Shown here: positions 1 through 8,195 of the stretch, piece after piece
Numbering within the stretch: the stretch's first letter is position 1
Layout: each line of letters begins with the position of its first letter
From: an uncultured Bacteroidales bacterium
Lineage (GTDB): Bacteria; Bacteroidota; Bacteroidia; Bacteroidales; Paludibacteraceae
Assembly (NCBI GenBank): GCA_946534715.1
Contig: CAMNCW010000031.1
Location: forward strand, 1 to 43,198
DNA: 43,198 nt
Reading direction: 5' to 3'
Made by a program: the position numbers and the translations under genes
The notes under the pieces: model-generated
Database searches by the model: none
The model's input: the letters and a program-made list of their open reading frames with translations, nothing else
Told to the model about the DNA's origin: nothing

Positions 1-230
1 GCTTCCCGGTAGAACCAAACGAAGATATAGTGGAATCTTTTTGGGGTGATGTTGTGCTTGGTAGCGACTGCATCGCGGGCTTCGGCTGCCGTAGCGCCGT
101 TTGCCCGAGAGAGGAAATAATCATCCACTACGGCTTGGTTGCGAAGCTCTACTTGGTGACGTTTGGCGGACATATAGGAGTCGTTGTGCTCGCGGACGAG
201 ATAGGGGATGTCATATAAGGGATAATCCAT
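1..230 (-). CDS. Partial small hypothetical protein with HTH-like C-terminal part
   Basis: An open frame starts at the ATG complementary to 228-230 and runs off the left edge without a stop, so only the first 76 or so residues are visible (beginning MDYPLYDIPYLVREHND). I do not recognise the family. The visible end, with ANGATAAEARDAVATKHNIT followed by PKRFHYIFVWFYRE, looks like a helix-turn-helix. It resembles in layout the end of the small protein at 2003-2275 (GISKKAYYSWYEKYHLFYK), so the two may be distant paralogues. It lies downstream of the 258-590 gene on the same strand with only an AT-rich repeat between them. A mobile-element or prophage origin is an inference from the neighbouring HNH gene and the small size of the genes. 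Confidence 0.6.
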   Translation of the reverse strand, partial: MDYPLYDIPYLVREHNDSYMSAKRHQVELRNQAVVDDYFLSRANGATAAEARDAVATKHNITPKRFHYIFVWFYRE

Positions 231-233
231 GGG

Positions 234-260
234 AAATTAAAAATTAAAAATTAAAAATTA
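234..260. repeat. 7-bp AT-rich tandem repeat (AAATTAA, about 3.9 copies)
   Basis: AAATTAA is repeated at 234-240, 241-247 and 248-254, with a partial copy to 260. It fills the gap between two minus-strand genes and supplies the stop codon of the upstream one (TAA, complement of 258-260). Similar AT-rich intergenic repeats recur at 24741-24771 and 29646-29665. No function is apparent. Confidence 0.85.
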
Positions 261-590
261 CGAATTTTTTATGTAAATTACTTGATTGCCGGTGGGGTTT
301 GCCATCTGCCAGCCGTCACGGGGGTCGGTTGTGCCGTATTTGGCATAGTAGTCGGCATAGGATAACACCCGTTGCTGTTTTTTGCGAGGCGTATAAGCGT
401 TGTCATAAATGGCATAATAAGGATTTTCGCTTACGAACTCGCCAGCCGCCAACTTGTCACGGATAGTTCTGTAGATAGCCCTTTGCTTATCCAAGTCAAA
501 ACTATCCCAAAGCCGCCTGCAAGCCGCCATGCGTCGGCAGAATTCGCCTTGCGGAGCCAGTAATTGCCATATCCATTTAAAAGAATCCAT
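258..590 (-). CDS. Hypothetical protein, mobile-segment cluster
   Basis: About 110 residues, rich in aromatic and charged residues, with no motif I recognise. The open frame extends to a start at 617, but that ATG sits inside one arm of a 13-base inverted repeat (605-617 with 644-656). I therefore prefer the internal ATG at 590, which gives MDSFKWIWQLLAPQGEF. The C-terminal third contains YYAIYDNAYTPRKKQQRV, which looks basic and tyrosine-rich. It belongs to the run of small minus-strand genes at 1-2400. Whether it is a phage gene cannot be decided here; no transposase, capsid or integrase gene is visible beside it. Confidence 0.55.
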   Translation of the reverse strand: MDSFKWIWQLLAPQGEFCRRMAACRRLWDSFDLDKQRAIYRTIRDKLAAGEFVSENPYYAIYDNAYTPRKKQQRVLSYADYYAKYGTTDPRDGWQMANPTGNQVIYIKNS

Positions 591-604
591 AAATTTTTTA
601 ACCC

Positions 605-656
605 GCCTGCCTGCCATTTATGCCTTATGCTATGCAGATATATATGGCAGGCAGGC
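605..656. repeat. 13-base perfect inverted repeat with 26-base loop
   Basis: GCCTGCCTGCCAT at 605-617 is the exact reverse complement of ATGGCAGGCAGGC at 644-656. On the plus strand the second arm is followed by T-rich sequence, so in that direction it would resemble a terminator. The adjacent genes, however, are on the minus strand, where the hairpin lies in the leader of the 258-590 gene. It could be a terminator for unseen plus-strand transcription or an RNA structure in that leader. Confidence 0.85.
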
Positions 657-711
657 TTTCTTTTTTATTCTTTTTTGGTTCTTTTTTCTTTTTTGTTCTT
701 TTTTGTTCTTT
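657..711. other. Phased A6/T6 tracts, predicted curved DNA
   Basis: Five T6 tracts (A6 on the minus strand) start at 661, 671, 682, 689 and 699, so most spacings are 10 or 11 bases, close to one helical turn. Phased A-tracts bend DNA intrinsically. The segment lies between the 743-1189 and 258-590 genes, immediately beyond the inverted repeat at 605-656. It could position a promoter or serve as a protein-binding region; neither role is shown by the sequence. Confidence 0.7.
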
Positions 712-742
712 CAATCGCCCATATATGGTCGATACGCTCTTT

Positions 743-1189
743 TTAATCCACGCAAACGAGGGTGAACGTTACCTCATCCGGTGCGATGTTGGGATGGAGC
801 GTCGGAAAGTTATCGCGGAGGGTCTTGAGGACCTTGGTGATAGAGGCAGACTGCGCTTTGAGCACTTGTTGCTCGGCGGTCTTCTGCCGGAACGCAACCC
901 CTTCGGGCATCGTGTATTTCTGCGGCTTACCGACGAAATCAAAGGTCTCCGCGCGCCGTAACTCGTAGTGGTGACCGTCCACGAGGAACTTGCCTTTCTC
1001 CTCGCCGTTCTGCTCGATGGCACACGCTTTCGCGTCCTCCACCGCCTTAACTTCCAACTCCTCTATCCTCGCATTTGCCGATGCCACCAACTGCCGCAAT
1101 GTGCGGGTTTCTTCCAATGCGCTGGCACCTAATACTTCGGTTGTCTTGATTGCCTCCATGAGGGCTTGATTCATTTCTATGGGTTTCAT
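743..1189 (-). CDS. Hypothetical protein, helical N-terminus
   Basis: 148 residues starting MKPIEMNQALMEAIKTTEVLG. The first 60 or so residues are predicted helical and rich in Glu and Ala (TRTLRQLVASANARIEELEV). The central part has a compact motif FLVDGHHYELRRAETFDF, and the C-terminus is FTLVCVD. I do not recognise the family. The ATG six codons in (1174) is an alternative start. It sits between the HNH gene and the phased A-tract region on the same strand and probably belongs to the same mobile segment. Confidence 0.6.
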   Translation of the reverse strand: MKPIEMNQALMEAIKTTEVLGASALEETRTLRQLVASANARIEELEVKAVEDAKACAIEQNGEEKGKFLVDGHHYELRRAETFDFVGKPQKYTMPEGVAFRQKTAEQQVLKAQSASITKVLKTLRDNFPTLHPNIAPDEVTFTLVCVD

Positions 1190-1309
1190 GTCGTTAATTC
1201 TTTAATTGTTAATAAACCTTTCTCGGCGGAGGCCGTGTCTGGTTGGAGCGACGCTCCCCGCTGCTCCTGCCGTTCGAAGTGCCAAGTCAAGGCACTTCTC
1301 CATCCCGCT
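1190..1309. other. Intergenic stretch with small hairpins
   Basis: No gene is supported here. GAAGTGCC (1276-1283) and GGCACTTC (1291-1298) form a perfect 8-base stem with a 7-base loop, and TCCCG/CGGGA (1304-1319) forms a weaker one. They lie just after the HNH gene stop on the minus strand but lack a U-run, so a terminator role is only possible. Confidence 0.5.
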
Positions 1310-1885
1310 TCAACGGGACGACGCTCCGGGGTTAGTAAATGTGTACTTTTGGAATATCTCATCCAACTCGGCATAAGACATCTTTCTTGGGTCACGACCA
1401 CACATGCGTAACGCTCTAAGAATAGCGCGTCTTTTGGCATTCTCATGCGGTGTCACCCATTCCAGATTGTCTTTCGACCAATCCATGACGTCACCGTTCT
1501 TGTGGTCGCACTGATAACGCACGCCATCAACTACCGGTCTCGGACCATGGAAGGTAGTGCAGACGAGGACATGACAGTAGCCCAGCCCATAGTCACGCAT
1601 CTGCGGGTAGTCGCAACCGCGAACGCCGTTGTGGCAGTGTCTTCCGGGTGTGCGGCGGGCAAGACCGAAGTTCTCAAACACTTGTTCCAACCCACGACGC
1701 TTGGTGAGCGAGAAGAACAGACCGCTACCGGTGACGAACAGCCTGCCTTTGGTGCGACAACGCTCTATAGGCACGTCGCAAGGGTAGAGATCCAACCGCC
1801 CACCGTTAACCGTGTACGCCACAAGCATCTTTGGATTAGCAGCACTCGGTGCGTACTCTACAATTTTAATTTTTTCTTTACGCAT
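1310..1885 (-). CDS. HNH endonuclease (HNH_3-like, phage/mobile type)
   Basis: 191 residues. The C-terminal half carries a recognisable HNH_3-type nuclease core: CDHKNGDVMDWSKDNLEWVT followed by PHENAKRR, matching the usual pattern of an H-x-N/D-G-D segment, an N-L-x-W-V-T segment and a final N. The upstream part contains several Cys and His residues (CHNGVRGCDY, GYCHVLVC) that could bind zinc. Such enzymes nick or cut double-stranded DNA and are common as free-standing homing or phage endonucleases. A TACTTTTG element (complement of 1950-1957) precedes the gene at a plausible -7 distance but lacks a clear TTTG partner. It is the only gene of the 1-2400 segment with a nameable function, and the main reason to call the segment mobile. 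Confidence 0.8.
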   Translation of the reverse strand: MRKEKIKIVEYAPSAANPKMLVAYTVNGGRLDLYPCDVPIERCRTKGRLFVTGSGLFFSLTKRRGLEQVFENFGLARRTPGRHCHNGVRGCDYPQMRDYGLGYCHVLVCTTFHGPRPVVDGVRYQCDHKNGDVMDWSKDNLEWVTPHENAKRRAILRALRMCGRDPRKMSYAELDEIFQKYTFTNPGASSR

Positions 1886-2002
1886 AACATCGCTTTCCGG
1901 AGGTATTTAGAACGCCTCAACATAAGGTGCCTTGTTCCGAAAAGCGATGCAAAAGTACTGCTAATTATGTGGGAAAAAGTTTCCTTTGGACACTGAGAAA
2001 TG

Positions 2003-2275
2003 TCAGGAATTTTTACATTGCTTGTAGAAAAGATGGTATTTTTCGTACCAGCTATAGTAGGCTTTCTTGGAGATGCCAAATTGCGTTAACACATTATCAA
2101 GTGTGATCTTGACGCCTGCAGCTTTGTAAGCAGCGATCCGGTCTTCGATTAGGCAGTAGGTCAAGCGCCGATATGCTATCTGCGGGATAGTCGGCACACG
2201 TTTGGTGAGTTGATTGTTGGTCATTTCTCGCGCTACTTCCAAGATAGCACGTTCCAATGGATTGATTTGTTCCAT
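2003..2275 (-). CDS. Small hypothetical protein with HTH-like C-terminus
   Basis: The open frame extends to 2386, but I place the start at the ATG complementary to 2273-2275 (MEQINPLERAILEVAREMTN), giving 90 residues. The longer version would begin inside the terminator hairpin of the upstream gene (2375-2400), and its extra 37 residues look non-coding. The C-terminal part has an HTH-like arrangement ending GISKKAYYSWYEKYHLFYK, comparable to the end of the partial protein at 1-230. No family is recognised. It could be a small DNA-binding protein of the mobile segment. Confidence 0.5.
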   Translation of the reverse strand: MEQINPLERAILEVAREMTNNQLTKRVPTIPQIAYRRLTYCLIEDRIAAYKAAGVKITLDNVLTQFGISKKAYYSWYEKYHLFYKQCKNS

Positions 2276-2364
2276 ATTTGCAAAAGAATTGGGCAAAGGT
2301 TTGGAAGTGAAACGCGTTTCCCATGTGGCCACAAGCCTGCCAAAACTTTTGCAAGTTAAACATA

Positions 2365-2400
2365 TAAAAAAATGCCGGACTCCCATTTCTGGAAATCCGG
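2365..2400 (-). terminator. Rho-independent terminator, minus strand
   Basis: On the minus strand CCGGATTTCC (2400-2391) pairs with GGGAGTCCGG (2384-2375) over 10 positions including two G-U pairs, with loop AGAAAT, followed by a run of T (complement of 2365-2372). It closes the defence operon after the 2486-3442 gene and separates it from the mobile segment. Confidence 0.85.
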
Positions 2401-2485
2401 TGCAAAATTAGTGCTTTTTTATAAAATAGGCAATAAGTCGGAATAAAGTCGGAATAGAATTTTAGTTTTTCGTTAGGCAGAGGGT

Positions 2486-3442
2486 CTACTTCATGGCATT
2501 ATTGAGGAATGCGAGATTACATACCCGGCACGCGCGATAGAAAGTGTCATCCTTAATATCGGTGCCGCATTCTTCGTTAAGAGTGGCTAACACTTGCGGA
2601 CGAGACATATTGCGAAAATCAAAATGTTTTTTGCCCTCATCTGAAGAAAGATAGTTAGCCAAACTCATTGCTCCGCCGTTCGCAGCCTCTTCCAGATGTG
2701 TCTGAATATCGTCATCGTCCGCACATGGATCGGCTTCGGGAACAAGAAAAGTAGATAGTTTCTTGCAATACTCTTTCCGGCGCGTGATATGTGTTTTGTT
2801 CTCTATGTGCAGTTGGATTGGCGGCATGTTTCTACTGAGTGCTTCCAAGATTTGATGTTGCACCCTCATGGATACAGGGTAGTTTTTTGCAAGGAACTCG
2901 ATGAAGAACGTAGTATAGCCGTAGATGATTTTCTTTTGCTCGTAGGATAGATGCTGATATAGTTCAGAATTCAAAAATTCTTGCCGTGCATCGCATTCAC
3001 AGCAATACATGTAGGTGTACCAATTGTCACCTTCGCTGCACTCCATAGGCAAGGTGGGACTTTGCTCCCACACCTCACGTGCAATAGGTGCAAATTCCTT
3101 CATGAAAGAACCGAATAGAACCGATTTGCGACAATACAGCATGCAATCAAGGTCTTCAAGTTTAGTTGGTACTTTCATAGGGTTGGTGTATTCGTCGTAA
3201 TGATGAATGGTCCAGTAATGGTTAATAGCCAGACTGATAACAGAAGCAGCAAACCCTTGGACTTGCAATTTAGCTTGTTCCAAGGGTTGCTCTTTCTTTC
3301 TAATCCACACTGCGGGTGCCGCGCTAAGTCTTTCTACTTGCGGGCACGTGGTAAATAGTACCACTTCCTCTCCGTCTTGATTCCTAAATAGGAAATATCC
3401 ATTCCACGTAATAATGCCTTCAAGCATGGTGTTCGGAAACAA
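2486..3442 (-). CDS. Hypothetical protein at the end of the restriction operon
   Basis: 318 residues with many cysteines, including a cluster YTYMYCCECDARQEF in the middle and CRVCN near the end, which could bind metal. There is an acidic stretch (DPCADDDD), after which the last 70 residues (SDEGKKHFDFRNMSRPQVL to FYRACRVCNLAF) look like a separate helical domain. I do not recognise a family. It starts 25 bases after the hsdR stop and is followed by a strong terminator, so it is the last gene of the hsd operon. A role with the restriction system is inferred only from position. An alternative start is the methionine five codons in. Confidence 0.7.
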   Translation of the reverse strand: MFPNTMLEGIITWNGYFLFRNQDGEEVVLFTTCPQVERLSAAPAVWIRKKEQPLEQAKLQVQGFAASVISLAINHYWTIHHYDEYTNPMKVPTKLEDLDCMLYCRKSVLFGSFMKEFAPIAREVWEQSPTLPMECSEGDNWYTYMYCCECDARQEFLNSELYQHLSYEQKKIIYGYTTFFIEFLAKNYPVSMRVQHQILEALSRNMPPIQLHIENKTHITRRKEYCKKLSTFLVPEADPCADDDDIQTHLEEAANGGAMSLANYLSSDEGKKHFDFRNMSRPQVLATLNEECGTDIKDDTFYRACRVCNLAFLNNAMK

Positions 3443-3467
3443 AAATATATATTGCAGCTATGAGAAG

Positions 3468-6400
3468 TTATCGGATTCCTCTTACCATCCGGTCATATAG
3501 ATCATTGAACCATGTGACTTTGAACAAGGTATTCACCCGGTCTTCCGATAACTTGTTATACAGGTCCAATTTGCCATGTATGAACTCTAACAACGCATCA
3601 TCCACGGCTTCGTTGAAATGCTCCTGCACATCATCGCGCGCATTGAGTGCGTTGAAGAACGCCATCAGCTCTTCGTCATGGGTCAATCGGTCGTGCAAGT
3701 GCTGCAGATCCACCTTGTCTTCATCCGACAGATCCAGCCCAAAGGTCTCATTGAGCGTCTTGATGATTTTGCTCAGCCATTCCAGTTCTTGCTCTTGACC
3801 ACCACCAACCGAACCGGGTTGCAGACCTTCCATAGCAGTGTCCTGCGATTGCAGTTGCAGGTTCTTGGTGTACATGTATTGCAGTTTATAGCTGTCCAGT
3901 TGCGCCTCGTTCAGTACCTCGTAGGGCAAGGTCTCCGGATCAAACGGCAACTGCTTAGCCAGGGCTGCCAAAAAGACATATAGTTTCTCCAGCGATATAT
4001 CCTCAAACGAGATAACCTGACAAAGGAACTTGTACAGTTTCACAAACTGGTTGCACAGTCTGCGGAAGCGGTCTTGCGTATCCACGTCATATTCCGCCTT
4101 TACAAAATCGCACACCCGATAGAGGATAGGATACACTTTGTTCGGGTTTTCGTCAGAGAAATATATGGCAGCAAACTCATCCACATCCTTTTGTGTAAAT
4201 GCGTTGAACGAGAGTATTTCGGTCTTGACGTCATACAGCGAATTGGGATTCGTCTCATCTTCCTCCAACATATAGTTCTTGCCGTAGTACTGTTGGAAGT
4301 CGGCTAATATGTCATCGGGGTCATTGACGAAATCAATCACCATCGTGCTATCCTTGCCGGGCATAGTACGGTTCAGACGCGACAGCGTTTGTACGGTAGC
4401 TGTTCCGCCCAATGTTTTATCCACGAACATGGTATGCAGCATCGGTTCGTCAAATCCTGTCTGGTATTTGTCCGCTACAATCAGGATTCGGTATTGCGGC
4501 AATTTCAAGGCATCCGGGATGTCGATATTACCACCCAACTGGTTCATCGAGTTCTCGGTGTAATCCAAATCCGTTTCGCCGTCATGCACCGTTCCTGAGA
4601 AAGCCACCAAGCAGCCATAAGGTAGCCGCATCTCTTGCATGATCTGGTCGAACATTCGCTTGTATCGCACCGCGTGCAGACGCGAACGCGTCACGACCAT
4701 TGCGCGGGCTTTACCTTCAATCTGTTTGGCAGTCTGCGCTGCAAAATGCTCAATCATGATACGTGACTTACGCTCGATAGCCGCTTCTTGTATATCAACG
4801 TAGTTGGCAAGCAGGCGAACCGCTTTCTTCTTCTCGTACTCTTTGTCATCCACACCGGATCGGGTAGCTAACTTGAAGTAACGCTTAAAGGATGTGTAGT
4901 TCTCCAGCACATCGCGGATGAACCCTTCCCGGATTGCATCTTCCATTGAATAGAGGTCAAACGGCTCTTTCATTCCGTTTTCATGCTCACAGAAAATCTC
5001 TATTGTTTTGGGCTTCGGCGTGGCGGTGAAGGCGTAGAACGAGATATTATGACGTGCCGTTTTGCGGCGTAGTTCGATGGCTACGCGATTGTTGACAGCA
5101 TCTATATTATCCAAACGGTCATCTTCCTCCAATAGTGTATTGACTGCATCTTCGGTCTCCCGTGAAGGCAGATAGCGTTTATCAAAATCCTGTGCTTCCA
5201 CGAGCGAAAGTGCCTTACGCATATCACGTGCCGACTCTCCTGTCTGTGACGAGTGCGCCTCATCAATGATTACTGCGTAATTGCGGTCGGGATAATGAGC
5301 TATCTCATCGCAGATAACGGAGAACTTCTGCAAGGTCGTTACAATCACTTTCTTGCGATGTTCGATAGCCTGCTTCAAGTCTTGCGATGTCATGTTCTTG
5401 CGTGCATCAATACACTCTAACTCACCTAACTCCGGTGCAAACTGACGGAGGTTACGTTGCAACTGTCTATCCAATACACGGCGATCTGTCACTACCAATA
5501 CACTATCGAAGATCGCATGCGTGCGATTTTCTCCGTTATGCAGTGCGGCTAATCGGAAAGCCAACCATGCAATCGTATTGGACTTGCCGGAACCGGCAGA
5601 GTGCTCAATCAAGTAACGATGTCCGGCTCCGCGCTGGTATGTGTCGTCCAACAGTTTGCGTACGGCACGACGCTGGTGGTAACGAGGGAAGATAAGTGCC
5701 TCGCTCTTTTCCACCTCCAGTTGTTTCTTTTTGGGGTTGTAGATTGTTGTTTCTATCTCCTGTACATTGATATAGTTCTGAATGAGATCCATGAGTGAAT
5801 CGCGCGTCAGCACATCTTCCCACAGATAGCAGGTGCGATACGGATTACCCGGTTCGTTCTGATTCTCGAACGATTTATTGAACGGGAAGAAACGAGTTTT
5901 TTCTCCGGCTAATTTGGTAGTCATATATACTTGCTCAGTCCCGACGGCAAAATGAACCAGGCAGCGTTTGAACTCCAGCAGCGGTTCGCCTTTGGGGTTA
6001 CGGTCTCGCATATACTGCTTGATAGCGTTCATGTGTGTCTGACCGGTCTGCTTGTTTTTCAACTCGATGGTAGCAACAGGGAAACCGTTGACAAAGATAG
6101 CCAGATCAATCTCTTTTTCTGCATTCTCCGGACGAATCCCATAGCGCAGCTGACGCACTATAGCCAATCTGTTCTGCTCATATAGGATACGGTGTTCCTC
6201 ACTGCGACCGCTATTCGGTTGGAAATAGATGAGTTTGAAATGGCTTCCGTAGCCACCATCAAAATCCTTCTGGCGCAGAAGATTGAGTGTACCGCCACTC
6301 TTCATCTCCGCTTTGATACGCTCAAAGATAGATTTTTTAGCTTTTTCTTCGGAGCCGGTACTACGAACGAGCGACATGTATTCGTCTTTCTGAGTAGCTT

Positions 6401-6542
6401 TCAGAAAGTCAATCAAATCGCTTTTCAGCAAACACGATTCCCTATCGTATTCATCGGGAGTATGAAAACGATAGTGGTCTTCAAATGTCAGATGTCTGAC
6501 GATATGCTCTTCGAGCAATATTTCGGTTGCAGTTTTAGACAT
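3468..6542 (-). CDS. hsdR: Type I restriction endonuclease subunit R
   Basis: 1024 residues, normal for HsdR. The N-terminal nuclease domain has the PD-(D/E)xK core: Asp146 in EKEIDLAIF and Glu160-Leu-Lys162 in ATIELKNK. The SF2 translocase follows: Walker A at about 315-321 (SAGSGKSN), DEAH box at 427-430 (VIIDEAHSSQTG), motif III in FYAFTATPKP, motif V around DKYQTGFDEP and motif VI in SRLNRTMPGK. With HsdM and HsdS it forms the complex that translocates and cuts DNA lacking the host methylation. The C-terminal helical part would dock to the methylase. No frameshift or missing catalytic residue is seen. Its start is 2 bases after the stop of the DUF4062 gene, so the two are translationally close. 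Confidence 0.97.
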   Translation of the reverse strand: MSKTATEILLEEHIVRHLTFEDHYRFHTPDEYDRESCLLKSDLIDFLKATQKDEYMSLVRSTGSEEKAKKSIFERIKAEMKSGGTLNLLRQKDFDGGYGSHFKLIYFQPNSGRSEEHRILYEQNRLAIVRQLRYGIRPENAEKEIDLAIFVNGFPVATIELKNKQTGQTHMNAIKQYMRDRNPKGEPLLEFKRCLVHFAVGTEQVYMTTKLAGEKTRFFPFNKSFENQNEPGNPYRTCYLWEDVLTRDSLMDLIQNYINVQEIETTIYNPKKKQLEVEKSEALIFPRYHQRRAVRKLLDDTYQRGAGHRYLIEHSAGSGKSNTIAWLAFRLAALHNGENRTHAIFDSVLVVTDRRVLDRQLQRNLRQFAPELGELECIDARKNMTSQDLKQAIEHRKKVIVTTLQKFSVICDEIAHYPDRNYAVIIDEAHSSQTGESARDMRKALSLVEAQDFDKRYLPSRETEDAVNTLLEEDDRLDNIDAVNNRVAIELRRKTARHNISFYAFTATPKPKTIEIFCEHENGMKEPFDLYSMEDAIREGFIRDVLENYTSFKRYFKLATRSGVDDKEYEKKKAVRLLANYVDIQEAAIERKSRIMIEHFAAQTAKQIEGKARAMVVTRSRLHAVRYKRMFDQIMQEMRLPYGCLVAFSGTVHDGETDLDYTENSMNQLGGNIDIPDALKLPQYRILIVADKYQTGFDEPMLHTMFVDKTLGGTATVQTLSRLNRTMPGKDSTMVIDFVNDPDDILADFQQYYGKNYMLEEDETNPNSLYDVKTEILSFNAFTQKDVDEFAAIYFSDENPNKVYPILYRVCDFVKAEYDVDTQDRFRRLCNQFVKLYKFLCQVISFEDISLEKLYVFLAALAKQLPFDPETLPYEVLNEAQLDSYKLQYMYTKNLQLQSQDTAMEGLQPGSVGGGQEQELEWLSKIIKTLNETFGLDLSDEDKVDLQHLHDRLTHDEELMAFFNALNARDDVQEHFNEAVDDALLEFIHGKLDLYNKLSEDRVNTLFKVTWFNDLYDRMVRGIR

Positions 6543-6544
6543 AA

Positions 6545-8182
6545 CTATTTCGTCTTTTTATGTTTCGGATTAGTAAAATACGACTGTCCCGGACTATGCC
6601 GAGGTTTTGTGGGTAAAAGGACACCATCCTCTACTAATTTTGGGATAAATCTGTCACTGAGGTGCTTAGGAGATTTTTTCAAGAGAGCACCTAATTCTTC
6701 TACTGAATGTTCCACAATACAAGCTTCTACGATACATGCTATCAACTCATCAGCGCTCATTTTTGCTTTTACCTTTTTAGCTACAATACCATCAATAATA
6801 CGCTTATTTTCATCTAAAGGTGAAGTCGCTACATTAGCAGTTGAAGTTGCCACATTTGGAGCAGAAGTTGCCACATTTGCGGAGGAAGTTGTATCATTAC
6901 CGGCCGAAGTTGCATCATTAGTTGCCACATTAGCAGCTAAAGTTGCATCATAAGGAGCAGAAGTTGCCACATTTTCACGCCAAATTGTTGTAACAAACTC
7001 TGCGCTGAGGTCAATGTCCGGAGCGAGTAGATGTGCTTCTTGCATCTTACGAATATTTTCTGTAATACCGGTTCCGTATTTTTCAATATACCCGGCTTGA
7101 AACATTACCTCCGCTACGAGTGGATTATGCGGATAGGAACCGTGTTCCTTTAACAGATCAGCTTTGGTCAGTTCTACCGGCAAGGTCCCCGGATTACGAA
7201 CAATGATACGATTGCGTGTAACGGTTACTTGCACGCTGCCGGTACTATTATAGTCACGATGAACAACCGCATTGACAATAGTCTCATAGATGACAGAACG
7301 AGGTATTTCGAACTCTGTTTCAGTCTGCACTTCTACATTGCGTTGCCCGTATCGGAGCGAGAGTTTGGACATCACCCAACTTGTAGCCTGATTGATTTGC
7401 TCGGCAATACCGCCATCGAAAGTCTTGTAGTCCTCAATAGGTTTGATGGCTTCATCTCCCAAGAACCAAGCACATTTTACTACCGCAGTCGGGAAAAAAT
7501 ACTGAGGGTCTTTCGCAAATAGCAGCAATGCTCCGTTGCATGGAACATTATTTCGCAGCAATCGCAAGTGTGTCAGCACGTTCTCAGGAGTTTCTTCCTC
7601 TGACAAAGGAAATCCCCGTTTCATTCGCGCTTGGTGTACGAATGCGCGTACTTTCAGCGGATCAATGTCTGCCATGGATACGCCATCACGTGTCTGTTCA
7701 TCAAGATTCTGGTCTTGAATGATACCTTTGTATTTCAGATATGTTATCAAGGACTGTTTGACCAATGATTCCAATACCGCCGGATTAGCAAATGGGCGAT
7801 ATGACAATTCTCTTTGTACCTTATTGCGGAAGAATTGCTCCTCGCGGGAATCACGCGGCTGATTATCCAGATCTTTGATAAATGCAATACGATAAGCATT
7901 CCCCTCTCCGGCAGCGTGGTATTCCTGTTCGGTCGGAGAGAGTTCGCCCGGGAGCGCGTTGCCATATTGCTGTCCGATGAAAAGCAGGTAAACTTGACTT
8001 TTGGCAGCCTCTTCGATATATAATTGTTTCGGATTCCTGTCTTGAGATGGTATTCGTTCAAAGATAAAAGGGTCAAAGTACTGACTCATTAACTCATCAT
8101 TACGAATAAAGTCAAAGATACGAATCCGCTCTGAAGCGAACTCTGCCTGTACACTACTTATGAAAACTTTAAATTTAGGCAT
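6545..8182 (-). CDS. DUF4062 plus RecG/Schlafen-type ATP-binding protein between hsdS and hsdR
   Basis: 545 residues in four parts. Residues 1-110 begin KVFISSVQAEFASERIRIFD, the DUF4062 signature. Residues 170-390 match the ATP-binding part of AlbA_2/RecG-like proteins (HATPase_c_4), with the N-box at Glu300-Asn304 (YETIVNAVVHRDYN) and VRNPGTLP. Residues 404-454 are a low-complexity linker of NVATS heptads encoded by a 21-base repeat. The last 85 residues look like a winged helix (VEELGALLKKSPKHLSDRFI). DUF4062 here stands where the AlbA domain usually is. It lies 13 bases after hsdS and 2 before hsdR, so it is part of the restriction operon. A regulatory or accessory defence role is inferred; its biochemical activity is unknown. 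Confidence 0.85.
   Translation of the reverse strand: MPKFKVFISSVQAEFASERIRIFDFIRNDELMSQYFDPFIFERIPSQDRNPKQLYIEEAAKSQVYLLFIGQQYGNALPGELSPTEQEYHAAGEGNAYRIAFIKDLDNQPRDSREEQFFRNKVQRELSYRPFANPAVLESLVKQSLITYLKYKGIIQDQNLDEQTRDGVSMADIDPLKVRAFVHQARMKRGFPLSEEETPENVLTHLRLLRNNVPCNGALLLFAKDPQYFFPTAVVKCAWFLGDEAIKPIEDYKTFDGGIAEQINQATSWVMSKLSLRYGQRNVEVQTETEFEIPRSVIYETIVNAVVHRDYNSTGSVQVTVTRNRIIVRNPGTLPVELTKADLLKEHGSYPHNPLVAEVMFQAGYIEKYGTGITENIRKMQEAHLLAPDIDLSAEFVTTIWRENVATSAPYDATLAANVATNDATSAGNDTTSSANVATSAPNVATSTANVATSPLDENKRIIDGIVAKKVKAKMSADELIACIVEACIVEHSVEELGALLKKSPKHLSDRFIPKLVEDGVLLPTKPRHSPGQSYFTNPKHKKTK
6822..6974 (-). repeat. 21-base minisatellite coding for NVATS heptads
   Basis: About seven degenerate copies of a 21-base unit (plus-strand form GAAGTTGCCACATTTGGAGC and variants) occur in frame in the DUF4062 gene and encode heptads such as NVATSAP, NVATSTA and NVATSPL. 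The best-conserved copies are at the 3' end of the gene's repeat (6822-6895). Copy number changes would alter linker length without shifting the frame. Confidence 0.85.
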
Positions 8183-8195
8183 ACCTGCTTTTTCT

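Noticed and set aside
1445..1996. 183-codon open frame on the plus strand
   Set aside because: It is antisense to the HNH gene, which has a recognisable nuclease motif.
6822..6974. Possible CRISPR array
   Set aside because: The units are 21 bases, contiguous without spacers, in frame and translated as NVATS heptads; no cas gene is near.
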